This document shows, one piece after another, positions 16,317 to 24,915 of a stretch of 64,000 nt of DNA (its first letter is position 1; the number at the start of each line of letters is the position of its first letter). Location: positions 1 to 64,000 of the forward strand of contig NZ_JAJFAY010000012.1 of the NCBI RefSeq assembly GCF_021083305.1. The letters are read 5' to 3'. The notes under the pieces are model-generated. The model did no database searches. It was not told the origin of the DNA and saw only the letters and a program-made list of their open reading frames with translations. A program made the position numbers and the translations under genes. This DNA is from Haladaptatus sp. DYF46 (GTDB taxonomy: Archaea; Halobacteriota; Halobacteria; Halobacteriales; Haladaptataceae).

Positions 16317-17111
16317 ATGCGAGTTACGGAAATACCACAACCGAACCCGGGTCCTTCGACAATGGCACATGGTGCATCCAACTCCAGTAGCCGTCTCAAC
16401 GAAGCGGACGACTCGTCCAAGTGCGCGACGACGAAGAACGAGTCCGCTTCTTCGGGACCTCCGAGAACCCTCTTTGCCGAGATTTTCGTCTCCCACGAAC
16501 GTCTCGTCCTCGTTCCGACGATAGAATCGATATCGGACGTGAGCCTCAAAATGGAAGAGGCGCCGATGACCGACGATTCACTTCTCTTCGTTTCCGCCGT
16601 CGGCGATGACTTCTCGTCGTTCGAACGCGCGCTCGAAACCGATGCGACCGTCCGTGAAGCGACGCTCTTCTCGGTGGCCGCCGACCGGCGGGTGTATCGG
16701 ATTCGCCCGAAACCGGACGTCGTACCATTTCTCCCCGCCGCCACCGATCTCGGCGTTCGAACCCTCGACGTGAAGAGCGGAACCAACGGATGGGTCACTC
16801 GTATTCAGATGCTCTCACGCGAACCCCTCATCGAACTCCGGAAGTCGTGTCTGGAACACGGAACGACGTTCCGCGTGCGACAACTATACGATGGGGACCC
16901 GAATACGGATGCCACCGAAACACGGTTGACCGGCCGGCAACGCGATACGGTTCTCACCGCCTATCGATCGGGGTACTACAACGTTCCACGCGGTATCTCA
17001 CAGGGAGAACTCGCCGAAAAGCTCGACGTCTCCACGTCGGCGATTTCACAACAGCTACGACGTGCCACTCGGCAGCTCATCGCGAGTACGTTCGCCGTCG
17101 AACAGGATTAG
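16317..17111 (+). CDS. HTH-10 (Bat-type) transcriptional regulator
   Basis: 264 residues. The C-terminal HTH_10 domain (LTGRQRDTVLTAYRSGYYNVPRGIS, LDVSTSAISQQLRRATRQL) is close to that of 3486-4247; the N-terminal about 55 residues are Ser-rich and probably disordered, and the middle 150 residues form the BAT-like domain with RVYRIRP. The alternative start at 16362 (MAHGASN) would remove 15 residues. The 3' end overlaps the convergent gene by 4 bases. Likely a transcription activator with an unknown target. Confidence 0.85.
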   Translation: MRVTEIPQPNPGPSTMAHGASNSSSRLNEADDSSKCATTKNESASSGPPRTLFAEIFVSHERLVLVPTIESISDVSLKMEEAPMTDDSLLFVSAVGDDFSSFERALETDATVREATLFSVAADRRVYRIRPKPDVVPFLPAATDLGVRTLDVKSGTNGWVTRIQMLSREPLIELRKSCLEHGTTFRVRQLYDGDPNTDATETRLTGRQRDTVLTAYRSGYYNVPRGISQGELAEKLDVSTSAISQQLRRATRQLIASTFAVEQD

Positions 17112-18181
17112 GCTTCGAACGGTGATTTCGACGCTTCCGGTTCGGACCCGTTGAGGAATACGAGGTTTCCGCGTCCGATTTGAACCCGCGTTATCGCCTC
17201 GTTCTCCTCCATCTTCGAGAGTTTTCTGCTCACCGTCGATTTGGACCACGACGTTTCGGTCGTGATATCCGCCTGTTTCATGCGCCCACCGTACTGGATG
17301 AGGAGCGACCGGATACGCTCCTCGTCGGTTAGCATCTCCTCGTCTGCGAGGTTTCCGATCTGTGGCCGTTCGGGTTCCGGTTCCCGCTCCTCTCGCTGGG
17401 GCACCGCCTCGTCGGTGGTCACGGTGGTCGCTTCCGTCGTCCCCTCTTCTTGGTTGCTTCGGCCGAACAGTCCGGACAGAACGGTTCGGATGGACGAAAG
17501 CGGTCCTTCGGTCGGTTCTCCTGCCGGTTCGGTGGAATCGACGGGCTCGGCCGATTCCGTCGTCTCGGTGGTCGGTGAGTACGCGGGTGTCGTTCTCCAC
17601 TCGGCACCGTCGTCGGAGATTTCGACCACGACGTCGAACAGCGTTTTCAGGGTATTCGTGGTTTCCGGATCGTGAATGTCGGGGTCCATCTGGAAATAGC
17701 CGATCGCCCCTGCCGCCTGTATTCGATGTGTGAGTATGTGGAGATAGCGAAATGCGGTATCGAAATCGACGTATTCGAGGAGGACGGTCAACGTTTGGAC
17801 CGAGACGACCGGTTGTGTTTCGCCGTCCATCCACCCTTTCAATCGGTTACTGAGCGGAACGATGATTTCCATCGGGTCGGTCGGGTCGACGACTTCCGTC
17901 GTCACGGTATCGGGTGTCTGCTCGTCGTACGTTTCCGATTGCGCCATCCCACTTGCATGGATAAAACGTACTTCGTGTGGTTGTTTTCCGACGCTCCGTT
18001 GCCAGTCATCGAGCCACTGTCCTGGCGGTTGCGTGTAGGTGACCGCAGCAAGGCTGATGTTTTCAGGGCGTGTCGAAGCGACGAGCTCCATATGTGCCCG
18101 GTTTCCATCCGGTGTCAGGGGGGCGAGGACGAGAACGTTTGACGCTCCTTGGAGGTCTTCTTCTATCTTGCGAACGTTCAT
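17108..18181 (-). CDS. KaiC-like (DUF7504-type) protein with C-terminal winged helix
   Basis: 357 residues. The first 190 residues have a RecA/KaiC-like fold pattern (NVLVLAPLTPDGNRAHMEL, VQTLTVLLEYVDFDTAFRYLHIL) but no intact P-loop, as in haloarchaeal DUF7504 proteins. A Glu/Thr/Pro-rich linker (about 200-275) leads to a MarR/ArsR-like winged helix (about 285-357: RMKQADITTETSWSKSTVSRKLSKMEE). That C-terminal domain is nearly the same as the one ending the membrane protein at 34667-35914 (RMKQVDIVEETGWSKSKVSRLLSRMEE). Probably a soluble regulator in which the degenerate ATPase domain gates DNA binding. Confidence 0.75.
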   Translation of the reverse strand: MNVRKIEEDLQGASNVLVLAPLTPDGNRAHMELVASTRPENISLAAVTYTQPPGQWLDDWQRSVGKQPHEVRFIHASGMAQSETYDEQTPDTVTTEVVDPTDPMEIIVPLSNRLKGWMDGETQPVVSVQTLTVLLEYVDFDTAFRYLHILTHRIQAAGAIGYFQMDPDIHDPETTNTLKTLFDVVVEISDDGAEWRTTPAYSPTTETTESAEPVDSTEPAGEPTEGPLSSIRTVLSGLFGRSNQEEGTTEATTVTTDEAVPQREEREPEPERPQIGNLADEEMLTDEERIRSLLIQYGGRMKQADITTETSWSKSTVSRKLSKMEENEAITRVQIGRGNLVFLNGSEPEASKSPFEA

Positions 18182-18617
18182 TTATGTCTTTTCTCAATAT
18201 ATTTTACTAACTGCACACTCTCGAAACTATTTCGCATAGTAAATACACTGGAACTCGGTATCAATGTATTGTTCTCCTCTACTATCCCCTAATATACATT
18301 TGTACTTTCGATTGTTGAATCTCCGATCGATTCAATGTTTTCAAACGAGTTTTTGCCACTGTCCAACCGCGAATGGGAACTGTTTCGGCGTGCGTGCTGC
18401 GATCACGTCTACGATATTTGGGTATACATGGAGGTCTACACACGCCTTTTCCGTTCTCTCGTCCCCATCTGTCATCGTTCATATCTACGAGTCGTTATCG
18501 ACAACCCCGTGTCCGTCGTAAGCCAAACAGTAGCCGACCCTAAAGCCAGTGTGTGACTATTACCATCCTTTATTAGCTACCGGGTTGTCAAAAAGTATTG
18601 GCTTGCAAATGCAGGCA
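18182..18617. other. AT-rich intergenic stretch
   Basis: About 435 bases, AT-rich, holding the promoter of the 18181 gene (TATA-like AAAATATATT at about 18193-18202 on the minus strand). No gene, repeat or hairpin of note seen. Confidence 0.4.
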
Positions 18618-19265
18618 TTAACTTTCGTGTCGTAGCGTATTCGTGATGAGGTTCGCGTGGCCACGCCGTAATCGTGTTGAGAGCGCGTTCGGTGATATAT
18701 CAAGCTCCTCGGCAACGTGTTCCAACGTCGCTCCGCGGGGAATGTTGAAGTAGCCCAAATCGAGTGCTACCATCAGTGCTTCACGTTGTTTGGGTGTCAC
18801 TTCGTACTTTCCAAACGCGTTCGGATGTCGAGATTCGTACAAACGAGTCAGTCTAAATGAAAGTCCGTAGTTCGAACAGTAGTCGTGAAACTTCGTCAGC
18901 GACGATTCGCTGGGAAACAGCAGTTTGAGATTCCATTCGTTCCCATCGCTGGTCGCTTCTAGAATGCTGGCTTTCAGCTGTGAGACGGCGTGACCGATCG
19001 TCCCGGTACGCTGACGCCACGAGACGCGGTAGAACCGTTCGCTGTCGTGATCTTCGAGCAGCGTTACTGACCTGACCGTTTTATCCTCTTCCAGTGCCCG
19101 CTCGAACGGCTCGAACGAGTCGGTACTCGCCCAAAAGTACGGAGTCACGTATTCGCTGTTCGCGACGACGCGTTCTATTTCGACGTACATCTCCGAAATC
19201 TCTTTCAGCGTCTCGTAGAGAATGAATTCGTCCGCAGGTACGGTAAATTCGGTCAGAACGCTCAT
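18618..19265 (-). CDS. HTH-10 (Bat-type) transcriptional regulator
   Basis: 215 residues, shorter than its two relatives because it lacks the Ser-rich N-terminal tail. The BAT-like domain runs from about 5 to 150 (RFYRVSWRQRTG), and HTH_10 from about 155 to 215 (VTPKQREALMVALDLGYFNIPRGATLEHVAEELDIS). ATG 19265 starts MSVLTEFTVPADEF, a typical start of this class. Divergent from the HalX gene. Probable transcription activator. Confidence 0.85.
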   Translation of the reverse strand: MSVLTEFTVPADEFILYETLKEISEMYVEIERVVANSEYVTPYFWASTDSFEPFERALEEDKTVRSVTLLEDHDSERFYRVSWRQRTGTIGHAVSQLKASILEATSDGNEWNLKLLFPSESSLTKFHDYCSNYGLSFRLTRLYESRHPNAFGKYEVTPKQREALMVALDLGYFNIPRGATLEHVAEELDISPNALSTRLRRGHANLITNTLRHES

Positions 19266-19497
19266 CTCTCTAGCCGACGCATGGTTTCGGGTATATTGTA
19301 GCTATCGGTGGCTCATTCCGTCGCTTGCTGTCGACTTTGACACTATTTTCGAAAAGCTTTTATAAAAATGCGGCCACCGGTTCATTGATTGCAAGACGAG
19401 TGTGTGAAGTTCATGCATCATATCCGAAAACACTGTCGGCATACAAATCGCGCCCTCAAATTTGATATAGTACCGGCAGTGAACCTCAACATAACCT

Positions 19498-20121
19498 ATG
19501 TCTGACGAGCCGACCATTCTCATCGTTGATGACGAACATGCGATTACCGACTTACACGCCCGATGGCTCGAAGACTCCTACGACGTTCGAAAAGCGTACA
19601 ACGGAACGGAAGCGCTAGAGACTATCGACGACGACATCGATATCGTCCTCCTCGACCGTCGAATGCCTGACTGCTCGGGTCAGGAAGTTCTCGCCGAAAT
19701 CCGCGATCGGAACCCCGACTGTCGAGTTGCGATGGTGACCGCGGTCGAACCGGATTTCGATATCATCGAACTCGGATTCGACGCCTACATCTGTAAGCCG
19801 GTTTCGGATCCCGATCAGCTCTGCGAAATCGTCTCCTCGCTCGAAACGCGTTCGACGTACGACTCACAGGTACAGGAGTTGCTCGCACTTTCGTCGAAAA
19901 AGGCGGCTCTCGCCGAGCGTAAGGGGTCGGCGGAGCTCTCCGAAAACGATGGCTACGGCGTCCTCGAGGAACGACTGGCATCGCTCAGGAACGATCTCTC
20001 GTCCACTGTCACGGAGTTGGACGATGATGACCTTCGAGCGGAGTTCCACAATTGCAACGACGCCGGGTCGAAGCTAATGGAATCCGCGACGCGACGCGAC
20101 GCACCGGAATCGGAAGACTGA
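19498..20121 (+). CDS. HalX-domain response regulator
   Basis: 207 residues. The receiver domain (1-120) has the acidic pair DD11-12, phospho-acceptor D53 in IVLLDRRMPD, and the conserved lysine in YICKPVS near 101. The C-terminal region (about 125-195: SKKAALAERKGSAEL, LEERLASLRNDLSSTVTEL) is the HalX coiled-coil domain specific to haloarchaea. It lacks a DNA-binding domain. The histidine kinase gene 175 bases downstream is a likely partner. Confidence 0.92.
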   Translation: MSDEPTILIVDDEHAITDLHARWLEDSYDVRKAYNGTEALETIDDDIDIVLLDRRMPDCSGQEVLAEIRDRNPDCRVAMVTAVEPDFDIIELGFDAYICKPVSDPDQLCEIVSSLETRSTYDSQVQELLALSSKKAALAERKGSAELSENDGYGVLEERLASLRNDLSSTVTELDDDDLRAEFHNCNDAGSKLMESATRRDAPESED

Positions 20122-20295
20122 TCGCTTCCATCACTCGGCCGTCCCACAACACTCGATGGACGATGAACCGAACACATACAACAACTACGAACGGATATCT
20201 ATGATACTGGTCGCTACAACACATCTCCGGACGGTCTCGGCCATCTCTTCTGTGACCCCGCTCACATCCCGCGGAGTCCGTTCGATCGACCGCAG

Positions 20296-21717
20296 ATGGA
20301 AGCGATGTCCATGAGCGAAAACAGGTCCGCACCCCATCCGGAATCCGTTTCGAAGGGGAGCATCCTCCTGCTCATCGACCACCGTCGAAATCGTCGGCTG
20401 TTAGCCGATTGGCTCACGTCGGAGTACGATGTCGTTTTCGACAGTGACGGCATCGATACGTCCTTCGATTTGTGTATCGTCGATGAGGGGTCCTTCGCCC
20501 GATATCGGGACGAACTCGAAGCGAAAAAGGAGTTGTCCCTTCCCACGTTCCTCCCGTATCTCCTCGTCACATCGACGGCCTCCCCCGCACGAACCCCCGA
20601 AGTGTGGCAGGGCGTGGACGAAGTCATCACGACGCCCATCGAGAAAGCGGTTTTACAGGCACGCTTGGACGGCCTCCTCGAACGACGACGGCTTTCCGTC
20701 GAGATCGAGCGGGAGAAAGAACAGAGCGAACAACGGTTTCGAACCCTGTTCCAGACCGCCCCGGACCCCGTGTTCGTCCTCGACGCTGAGGGCCGAATTC
20801 AAGCGGTAAACGATGCCTTCTGTGACGTTTCCGGGTTCTCCCGCTCGGCCGTTCTCGGCGAACGGCTGGAACGCATCGATGCGTTTCCAAACGACTCGCT
20901 GGATACGCTCATCACCGATATGCGCGAGCGGAAGCGAGGGAATTCGTCCCCGTACTCGGTGACGTACATGACCCCGGACGGCGAGACTCGATACGCCGAA
21001 ATCAACACCACCCAGATGCGCTTCGACGCGGAGAATCCCGAAGTCATCGGCATCATTCGAGACGTGACGGAACACAAGCGCCGAAAGCAGGAACTCCAAC
21101 GCCAAAACGAACGTCTGGACGAGTTCGCCAGCATGCTCGCCCACGAACTTCGCAATCCGCTCGGCATCGCACAGGGGTATCTACGGGTCGCGCGGGCAGA
21201 AAACTCGGAGGATGCGTTCGAGGAGGTCACCGGTGCCCTCGACCGAATGGAACGAATGATAAACGAGATGCTCGACCTCGCACGGAAACCCGATGCGCTC
21301 TCCGAGAAGGAGGTCACGGAATTTCACGACATCGTGGAGGATGCGTGGTCGCGGGCCGCACCACCCGAGGCGACGTTGGTGTTGGAGAACGTCGAGGGGG
21401 AGATTTCGGCGGACATCGACAGGCTCAGTCAGGTGTTCGAGAACCTGTTCCGGAACGCGGTGGAACACGTCGGGCAGGACGTTACCGTTCACGTCAAGCG
21501 TCGTTCGAACGGCGTCTGCATCGCTGACGACGGTCCCGGCATCTCGTCCGACGAGCGTGAACTGGTGTTTCAGAGCGGCTACACGACGGACAACGGAACC
21601 GGCTTGGGGTTGTCGATCGTCGAGCAGATCGTGGAGGCCCACGGCTGGGAAATCGACGTTTCGGATGCGAGTAACGGCGGCTCACGGTTCGAAATCACCG
21701 GCATCGATTTCGAATAG
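20296..21717 (+). CDS. PAS-domain sensor histidine kinase
   Basis: 473 residues. In order: a degenerate receiver-like domain (about 20-125, without the acceptor motif), a helix (130-150), a PAS domain (about 150-270; FRTLFQTAPDPVFVLDAEG, ending IRDVTEHKRR), HisKA with the phospho-accepting histidine in LAHELRNPLG near residue 284, and HATPase_c (FENLFRNAVEH N-box, DDGPGI, GTGLGL). No membrane segments, so it senses inside the cell. Start 20296 (MEAMSMSEN) or 20311. Probably phosphorylates the HalX regulator upstream; pairing is inference from position. Confidence 0.9.
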   Translation: MEAMSMSENRSAPHPESVSKGSILLLIDHRRNRRLLADWLTSEYDVVFDSDGIDTSFDLCIVDEGSFARYRDELEAKKELSLPTFLPYLLVTSTASPARTPEVWQGVDEVITTPIEKAVLQARLDGLLERRRLSVEIEREKEQSEQRFRTLFQTAPDPVFVLDAEGRIQAVNDAFCDVSGFSRSAVLGERLERIDAFPNDSLDTLITDMRERKRGNSSPYSVTYMTPDGETRYAEINTTQMRFDAENPEVIGIIRDVTEHKRRKQELQRQNERLDEFASMLAHELRNPLGIAQGYLRVARAENSEDAFEEVTGALDRMERMINEMLDLARKPDALSEKEVTEFHDIVEDAWSRAAPPEATLVLENVEGEISADIDRLSQVFENLFRNAVEHVGQDVTVHVKRRSNGVCIADDGPGISSDERELVFQSGYTTDNGTGLGLSIVEQIVEAHGWEIDVSDASNGGSRFEITGIDFE

Positions 21718-21924
21718 CGGACGGAAGGGGAACCGCCCGCCATACTGGAAACGAAATCGGGTTGCAGGGGATGACAGTCGCGTAACCCGTGCGGGCACTC
21801 CCGCGTCCGAACCGACGGACCACGGTTGAAAGGAATTTGTTCTTACCCGCGGTGAAAGTGGACGCGATTCGTTGCGCGGGAGAGTACTGGCGATGCGGTA
21901 TCCATGACCCTTTAGCACGGGTTT

Positions 21925-22176
21925 CTATCGCCAGTTCCTTTCGACTCGATGATCGACGGTCGGGTCCGCCGCTATCCCTCGCTTGAGTGCCGACCACGGC
22001 GCACATTCGGGACAGGCGAACACGATTCCGTCGTCGGTCCCCATCGTTCGCGCGAACGTAGGGTCGACGTGTTCGTTTCGACACTCGGGGTTGCGACAGT
22101 ACCGATTTCGACTGGTGTGGTGGTTCCACACGCCGTATCGACGGGCATCGTCGACGTCCTCTCGGGCGTTAGCCAT
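21925..22176 (-). CDS. Small zinc-ribbon protein (DUF7563-like)
   Basis: 83 residues. CRNPEC and CPEC pairs frame the signature HVDPTFARTMGTDDG, which matches VTPQFARVFGNN in the protein at 34311, so both belong to the same small zinc-ribbon family (DUF7563 type). Its start overlaps the end of the upstream gene by 8 bases, so the two are co-translated. Function unknown. Confidence 0.7.
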   Translation of the reverse strand: MANAREDVDDARRYGVWNHHTSRNRYCRNPECRNEHVDPTFARTMGTDDGIVFACPECAPWSALKRGIAADPTVDHRVERNWR

Positions 22177-22372
22177 GGATGCTCACCTTCTCGCGAGCGA
22201 GCAGTTCGCCCGTTTTCCTGTCCCGGAGTTTCCAGAACTCGGCGTTCGTCTCGGGCACTCGGCTGCACTGGTGACACCAGAAGTGGCTGTTCGTCGGCTC
22301 CCAACTGGTGTGGCCGTTCGGACAGGTGTAGCGCCACTTCGAAATCGGCCCGTCGATGTCGTGTGCTCTCAT
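22169..22372 (-). CDS. Small zinc-ribbon protein (67 aa)
   Basis: CPNGH and CHQC supply a Cys/His zinc site around a Trp-rich segment (SKWRYTCPNGHTSWE, HFWCHQC). Starts MRAHDIDGPIS at 22372. First gene of a two-gene unit with 21925-22176 (8-base overlap). No family name recognised. Both proteins probably act as nucleic-acid or protein adaptors. Confidence 0.65.
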   Translation of the reverse strand: MRAHDIDGPISKWRYTCPNGHTSWEPTNSHFWCHQCSRVPETNAEFWKLRDRKTGELLAREKVSIHG

Positions 22373-22535
22373 GTCCGATCGTACGACGATTCCGTTCTAA
22401 ATATCGATCCTTATCCGGGGTGAAAGTAATAGTCGGAGGGTTCTCACCGCTGGCCCCACTATAGGCGGCGTTTCCCGACGCATTTCCGACTACTGCCCAG
22501 TGAAAGTAAACGCCCGACCCTACCTCCGATCTGCT

Positions 22536-22648
22536 GGTTTGGACGGTTTTGCTTGTTTTGATAGTTTGGACAGTTTTTACATTTCTGCCGGTTTTTCCAC
22601 ATTCCTGTTGCTCCCGATTCCCTTCCGTCTCCCGATTCGACGGTTTTG
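22536..22648 (+). repeat. Cluster of TTTGGACGGTTTTG-type motifs
   Basis: GGTTTGGACGGTTTTGC (22537-22553) is followed by AGTTTGGACAGTTTTT (22564-22579), GCCGGTTTTTCC (about 22588-22599) and CGACGGTTTTGATGGTTT (22631-22648). The first matches the motifs at parA (8939-8955 direct, 8674-8690 inverted) at 16 of 17 bases. It lies in the space downstream of tenA and upstream of the zinc-ribbon pair. Candidate second cluster of the same partition or regulatory site. Confidence 0.6.
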
Positions 22649-22656
22649 ATGGTTTC

Positions 22657-23322
22657 CTAACGCGCGTCGGACCACGTCTCCCGCTCGTACGCCATTCCCC
22701 AAAACGCCGTTTCGAGACGTGTACTCGTCACGAAGGCTTCCTCCATCGCGTCGTGGAGGCCGGGCGTGGCCTCGGCCTGTTGGTCCACGAAGGTCCGCAT
22801 CCACGAGACGGCGTCCCGAAACTCGTCGCTCGTGTACTTCTCGATGAACGGCGTGTAACGGTGGTCGCCGTCCGCGATGGTCGCCATGTGCTCCGCGATG
22901 TCGAGGTATCCCTGACCGCACGGGTAGACGGCCGCCGCGAGTTCGGCGAGCGTTCCCTCGTAGGCCGTTCGGAGGAGATAGTTCGTGTAGGCGACACAGG
23001 TCGGTGCTTTCTCCACCGATTCGAGTTCCGCCCGGGAGATTCCGTATTCGGCGGCGAACGACCGGTGGAGGTCCATTTCGTCGGCGAGAATCCGATGGGC
23101 GACGCCAAACGCGTGGGTCATCGTTTCCTCGTCACGCGCTTTGCACCCGGCGAGTGCGAACACCCGAGCGTAGTCGAGGAGGTACCGGTAATCCTGTTCG
23201 ACCCAGTGACGGAACGCGGCGGGGTCGAGCGTCCCCTCGGCCAATTCGACCACGAACGGGTGTGCTTTCTGTTCCTCCCACAGTTTGTCGCCAGTCGCGA
23301 GCAGTCGGTCGCTGAATGCCAT
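22657..23322 (-). CDS. tenA: TenA/thiaminase II family protein
   Basis: 221 residues, all-helical TenA fold. The catalytic cysteine is C135 in AAVYPCGQGY, the same position as in the characterised bacterial enzyme. E204 in TRLETAFWGMAY is the second catalytic residue, and D44 in WVEQDYRYL is the pyrimidine-binding aspartate. It probably hydrolyses aminopyrimidine breakdown products for thiamin salvage in the cytoplasm. No TPP riboswitch is visible upstream. A TATA-like TTATACC lies about 22 bases before the start. Monocistronic. Confidence 0.92.
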   Translation of the reverse strand: MAFSDRLLATGDKLWEEQKAHPFVVELAEGTLDPAAFRHWVEQDYRYLLDYARVFALAGCKARDEETMTHAFGVAHRILADEMDLHRSFAAEYGISRAELESVEKAPTCVAYTNYLLRTAYEGTLAELAAAVYPCGQGYLDIAEHMATIADGDHRYTPFIEKYTSDEFRDAVSWMRTFVDQQAEATPGLHDAMEEAFVTSTRLETAFWGMAYERETWSDAR

Positions 23323-23467
23323 GATTTGCCGTCTATTCTCCAGTGGTATAATCTAGTGGTTCTCAGTCCCGTGCATGACCGGTCATCTCCACCCGAATCC
23401 GAATACGAGAAAATCGAAAGTGGAAAAGAACGCGAAAATAAGAACGCGGGGACGTTGGCGGCGGGTT

Positions 23468-24766
23468 CTACAACCTATCGAGAACCTCGTCGACGACGTC
23501 GTCCTTCGGAACCCGTTCTTCCTCGCCCGAATCCATGTTCTGGACGGTCACGACGCCCTCGTTCAGATCGCGTTCGCCGACGACGACGGTATAGTCGGCG
23601 TTGATGCGGTCCGCGTAGCCGAACTGCTCGCCGACGCTCCGTCCGGTGAGGTCGGTTTCGACCGTCAGCCCCGAACCGCGCAGGCCTTTCGCGTACTCCA
23701 GTCCGATTTCCCGGACCGAGTCCGAAATCGTCAGCACGTAGGCGTCGGTCGAAAGCGCCTCGTCCGGCCACTCGCCCAACTCCTTGAGCAACTGCATCGT
23801 CGTGGAGTAGCCGAATGCAAAGCCGATGGCCGGAACCTCGCGGCTTCCGAACTGCTCGATGAGGTGGTCGTAGCGTCCACCGCCGAACAGCGCACGGAGG
23901 TCGCTCTCGGTCGAGAACGCCTCGAAGACGAGGCCGGTGTAGTAGTCCATCCCGCGCACGATGGAGAGATCGAAGGTACACATCGACTCGACGCCGTATG
24001 CCGACAGCACGTCGTAGAGGTCGTGCATCCGTTCGATGGCTTCGTCCGCCGCGTCGCCCTCGGGCGCTTTGTCCGAGAGTTCGACCAGCGCGCTCTCCAT
24101 CTCGCCGCTGATGGCCGTGAGTTCGTCTATCTCCTCGGCGGTCGCACGGTCCACGCCCTCCAGTTCGAGGTTGTCGAGGAACTCCTCACGGCTGAGTTTC
24201 TCCTTCTTGTCGATGACACGCATCACGTCCTTGCTCCCCTCCACGTCCATCGCTTTGAGGAGCACGTCGAGCAGTTGCCGGTCGTTCAGCCTGAACTCCA
24301 CGGAATCGGCGACGCCGAGTTTCTCGTAGATGGTGGCCGCACAGGCGATGATTTCGGCGTCCGCCTCGACCGATTCGACGCCGAAGATGTCGATGTCGGT
24401 CTGGAAGAACTCGCGGTCGCGGCCCTTCTGGACCGCCTCGTAGCGCCAGCGTTTCGACGTGTCGAACCACTTTATCGGCGTTCCGAGGTCCTTGCGCTGT
24501 TGCACCAACCGCGAACGGGTCGGTGTCTGTTCGGGGATGAGCGTGACCTCGCGTCCGCCCTTGTCCTCGAAACTGTACGTCTGTTCGACGATTTCGTCGC
24601 CCGACTTCACCCGGAAGAGGTCCGTCGGTTCGACGCTCGGGGCGTCGATTTCGCGGAAGCCGAACTCGCGGGCCGTCTCCTCCACGGTATCCACGAGTTC
24701 GCGCCACGCCGCCCACTCCTCGGGGTAGCGGTCGTAAAAGCCCTTGAGGCTCTCGAGTTCGTCCAT
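23468..24766 (-). CDS. hisS: Histidyl-tRNA synthetase
   Basis: 432 residues, class II synthetase. Motif 1 region near RELVDTVEETAREFGFREIDAP; motif 2 with PIKWFDTSKRWRYEAVQKGRDREFFQTDID; the histidine-binding VRGMDYYTGLVFE; motif 3 with IGFAFG; then an anticodon-binding domain (about 335-432). I chose ATG 24766 (MDELESLKGFYDRYPEEW) because the family begins just before the GFYDRYP segment; the ORF extends to 24868 without similarity. Essential for translation. Divergent from dgoD with 149 bases between the starts. Confidence 0.95.
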   Translation of the reverse strand: MDELESLKGFYDRYPEEWAAWRELVDTVEETAREFGFREIDAPSVEPTDLFRVKSGDEIVEQTYSFEDKGGREVTLIPEQTPTRSRLVQQRKDLGTPIKWFDTSKRWRYEAVQKGRDREFFQTDIDIFGVESVEADAEIIACAATIYEKLGVADSVEFRLNDRQLLDVLLKAMDVEGSKDVMRVIDKKEKLSREEFLDNLELEGVDRATAEEIDELTAISGEMESALVELSDKAPEGDAADEAIERMHDLYDVLSAYGVESMCTFDLSIVRGMDYYTGLVFEAFSTESDLRALFGGGRYDHLIEQFGSREVPAIGFAFGYSTTMQLLKELGEWPDEALSTDAYVLTISDSVREIGLEYAKGLRGSGLTVETDLTGRSVGEQFGYADRINADYTVVVGERDLNEGVVTVQNMDSGEEERVPKDDVVDEVLDRL

Positions 24767-24915
24767 GCTTCGGGTATCGAAGGCGAGCGATTTACGTTTG
24801 GCTATCTCTCGATTTCGCAATATCCCGTGTCGTTTCGGATTTCGCGTGTCGATTTTCCTCTTCGGCACATGCCGTGACCCAAATTCACTACTTCCGCCCG
24901 CGACAACTGCCTCGC

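Noticed and set aside
23323..23467. TPP riboswitch before tenA
   Set aside because: No CUGAGA or ACCUGA-type core is visible in the leader; the TATA-like box is too close to the start for a riboswitch.
23375..24877. 500-residue plus-strand ORF opposite hisS
   Set aside because: Shadow frame; hisS on the minus strand has all class II synthetase motifs.
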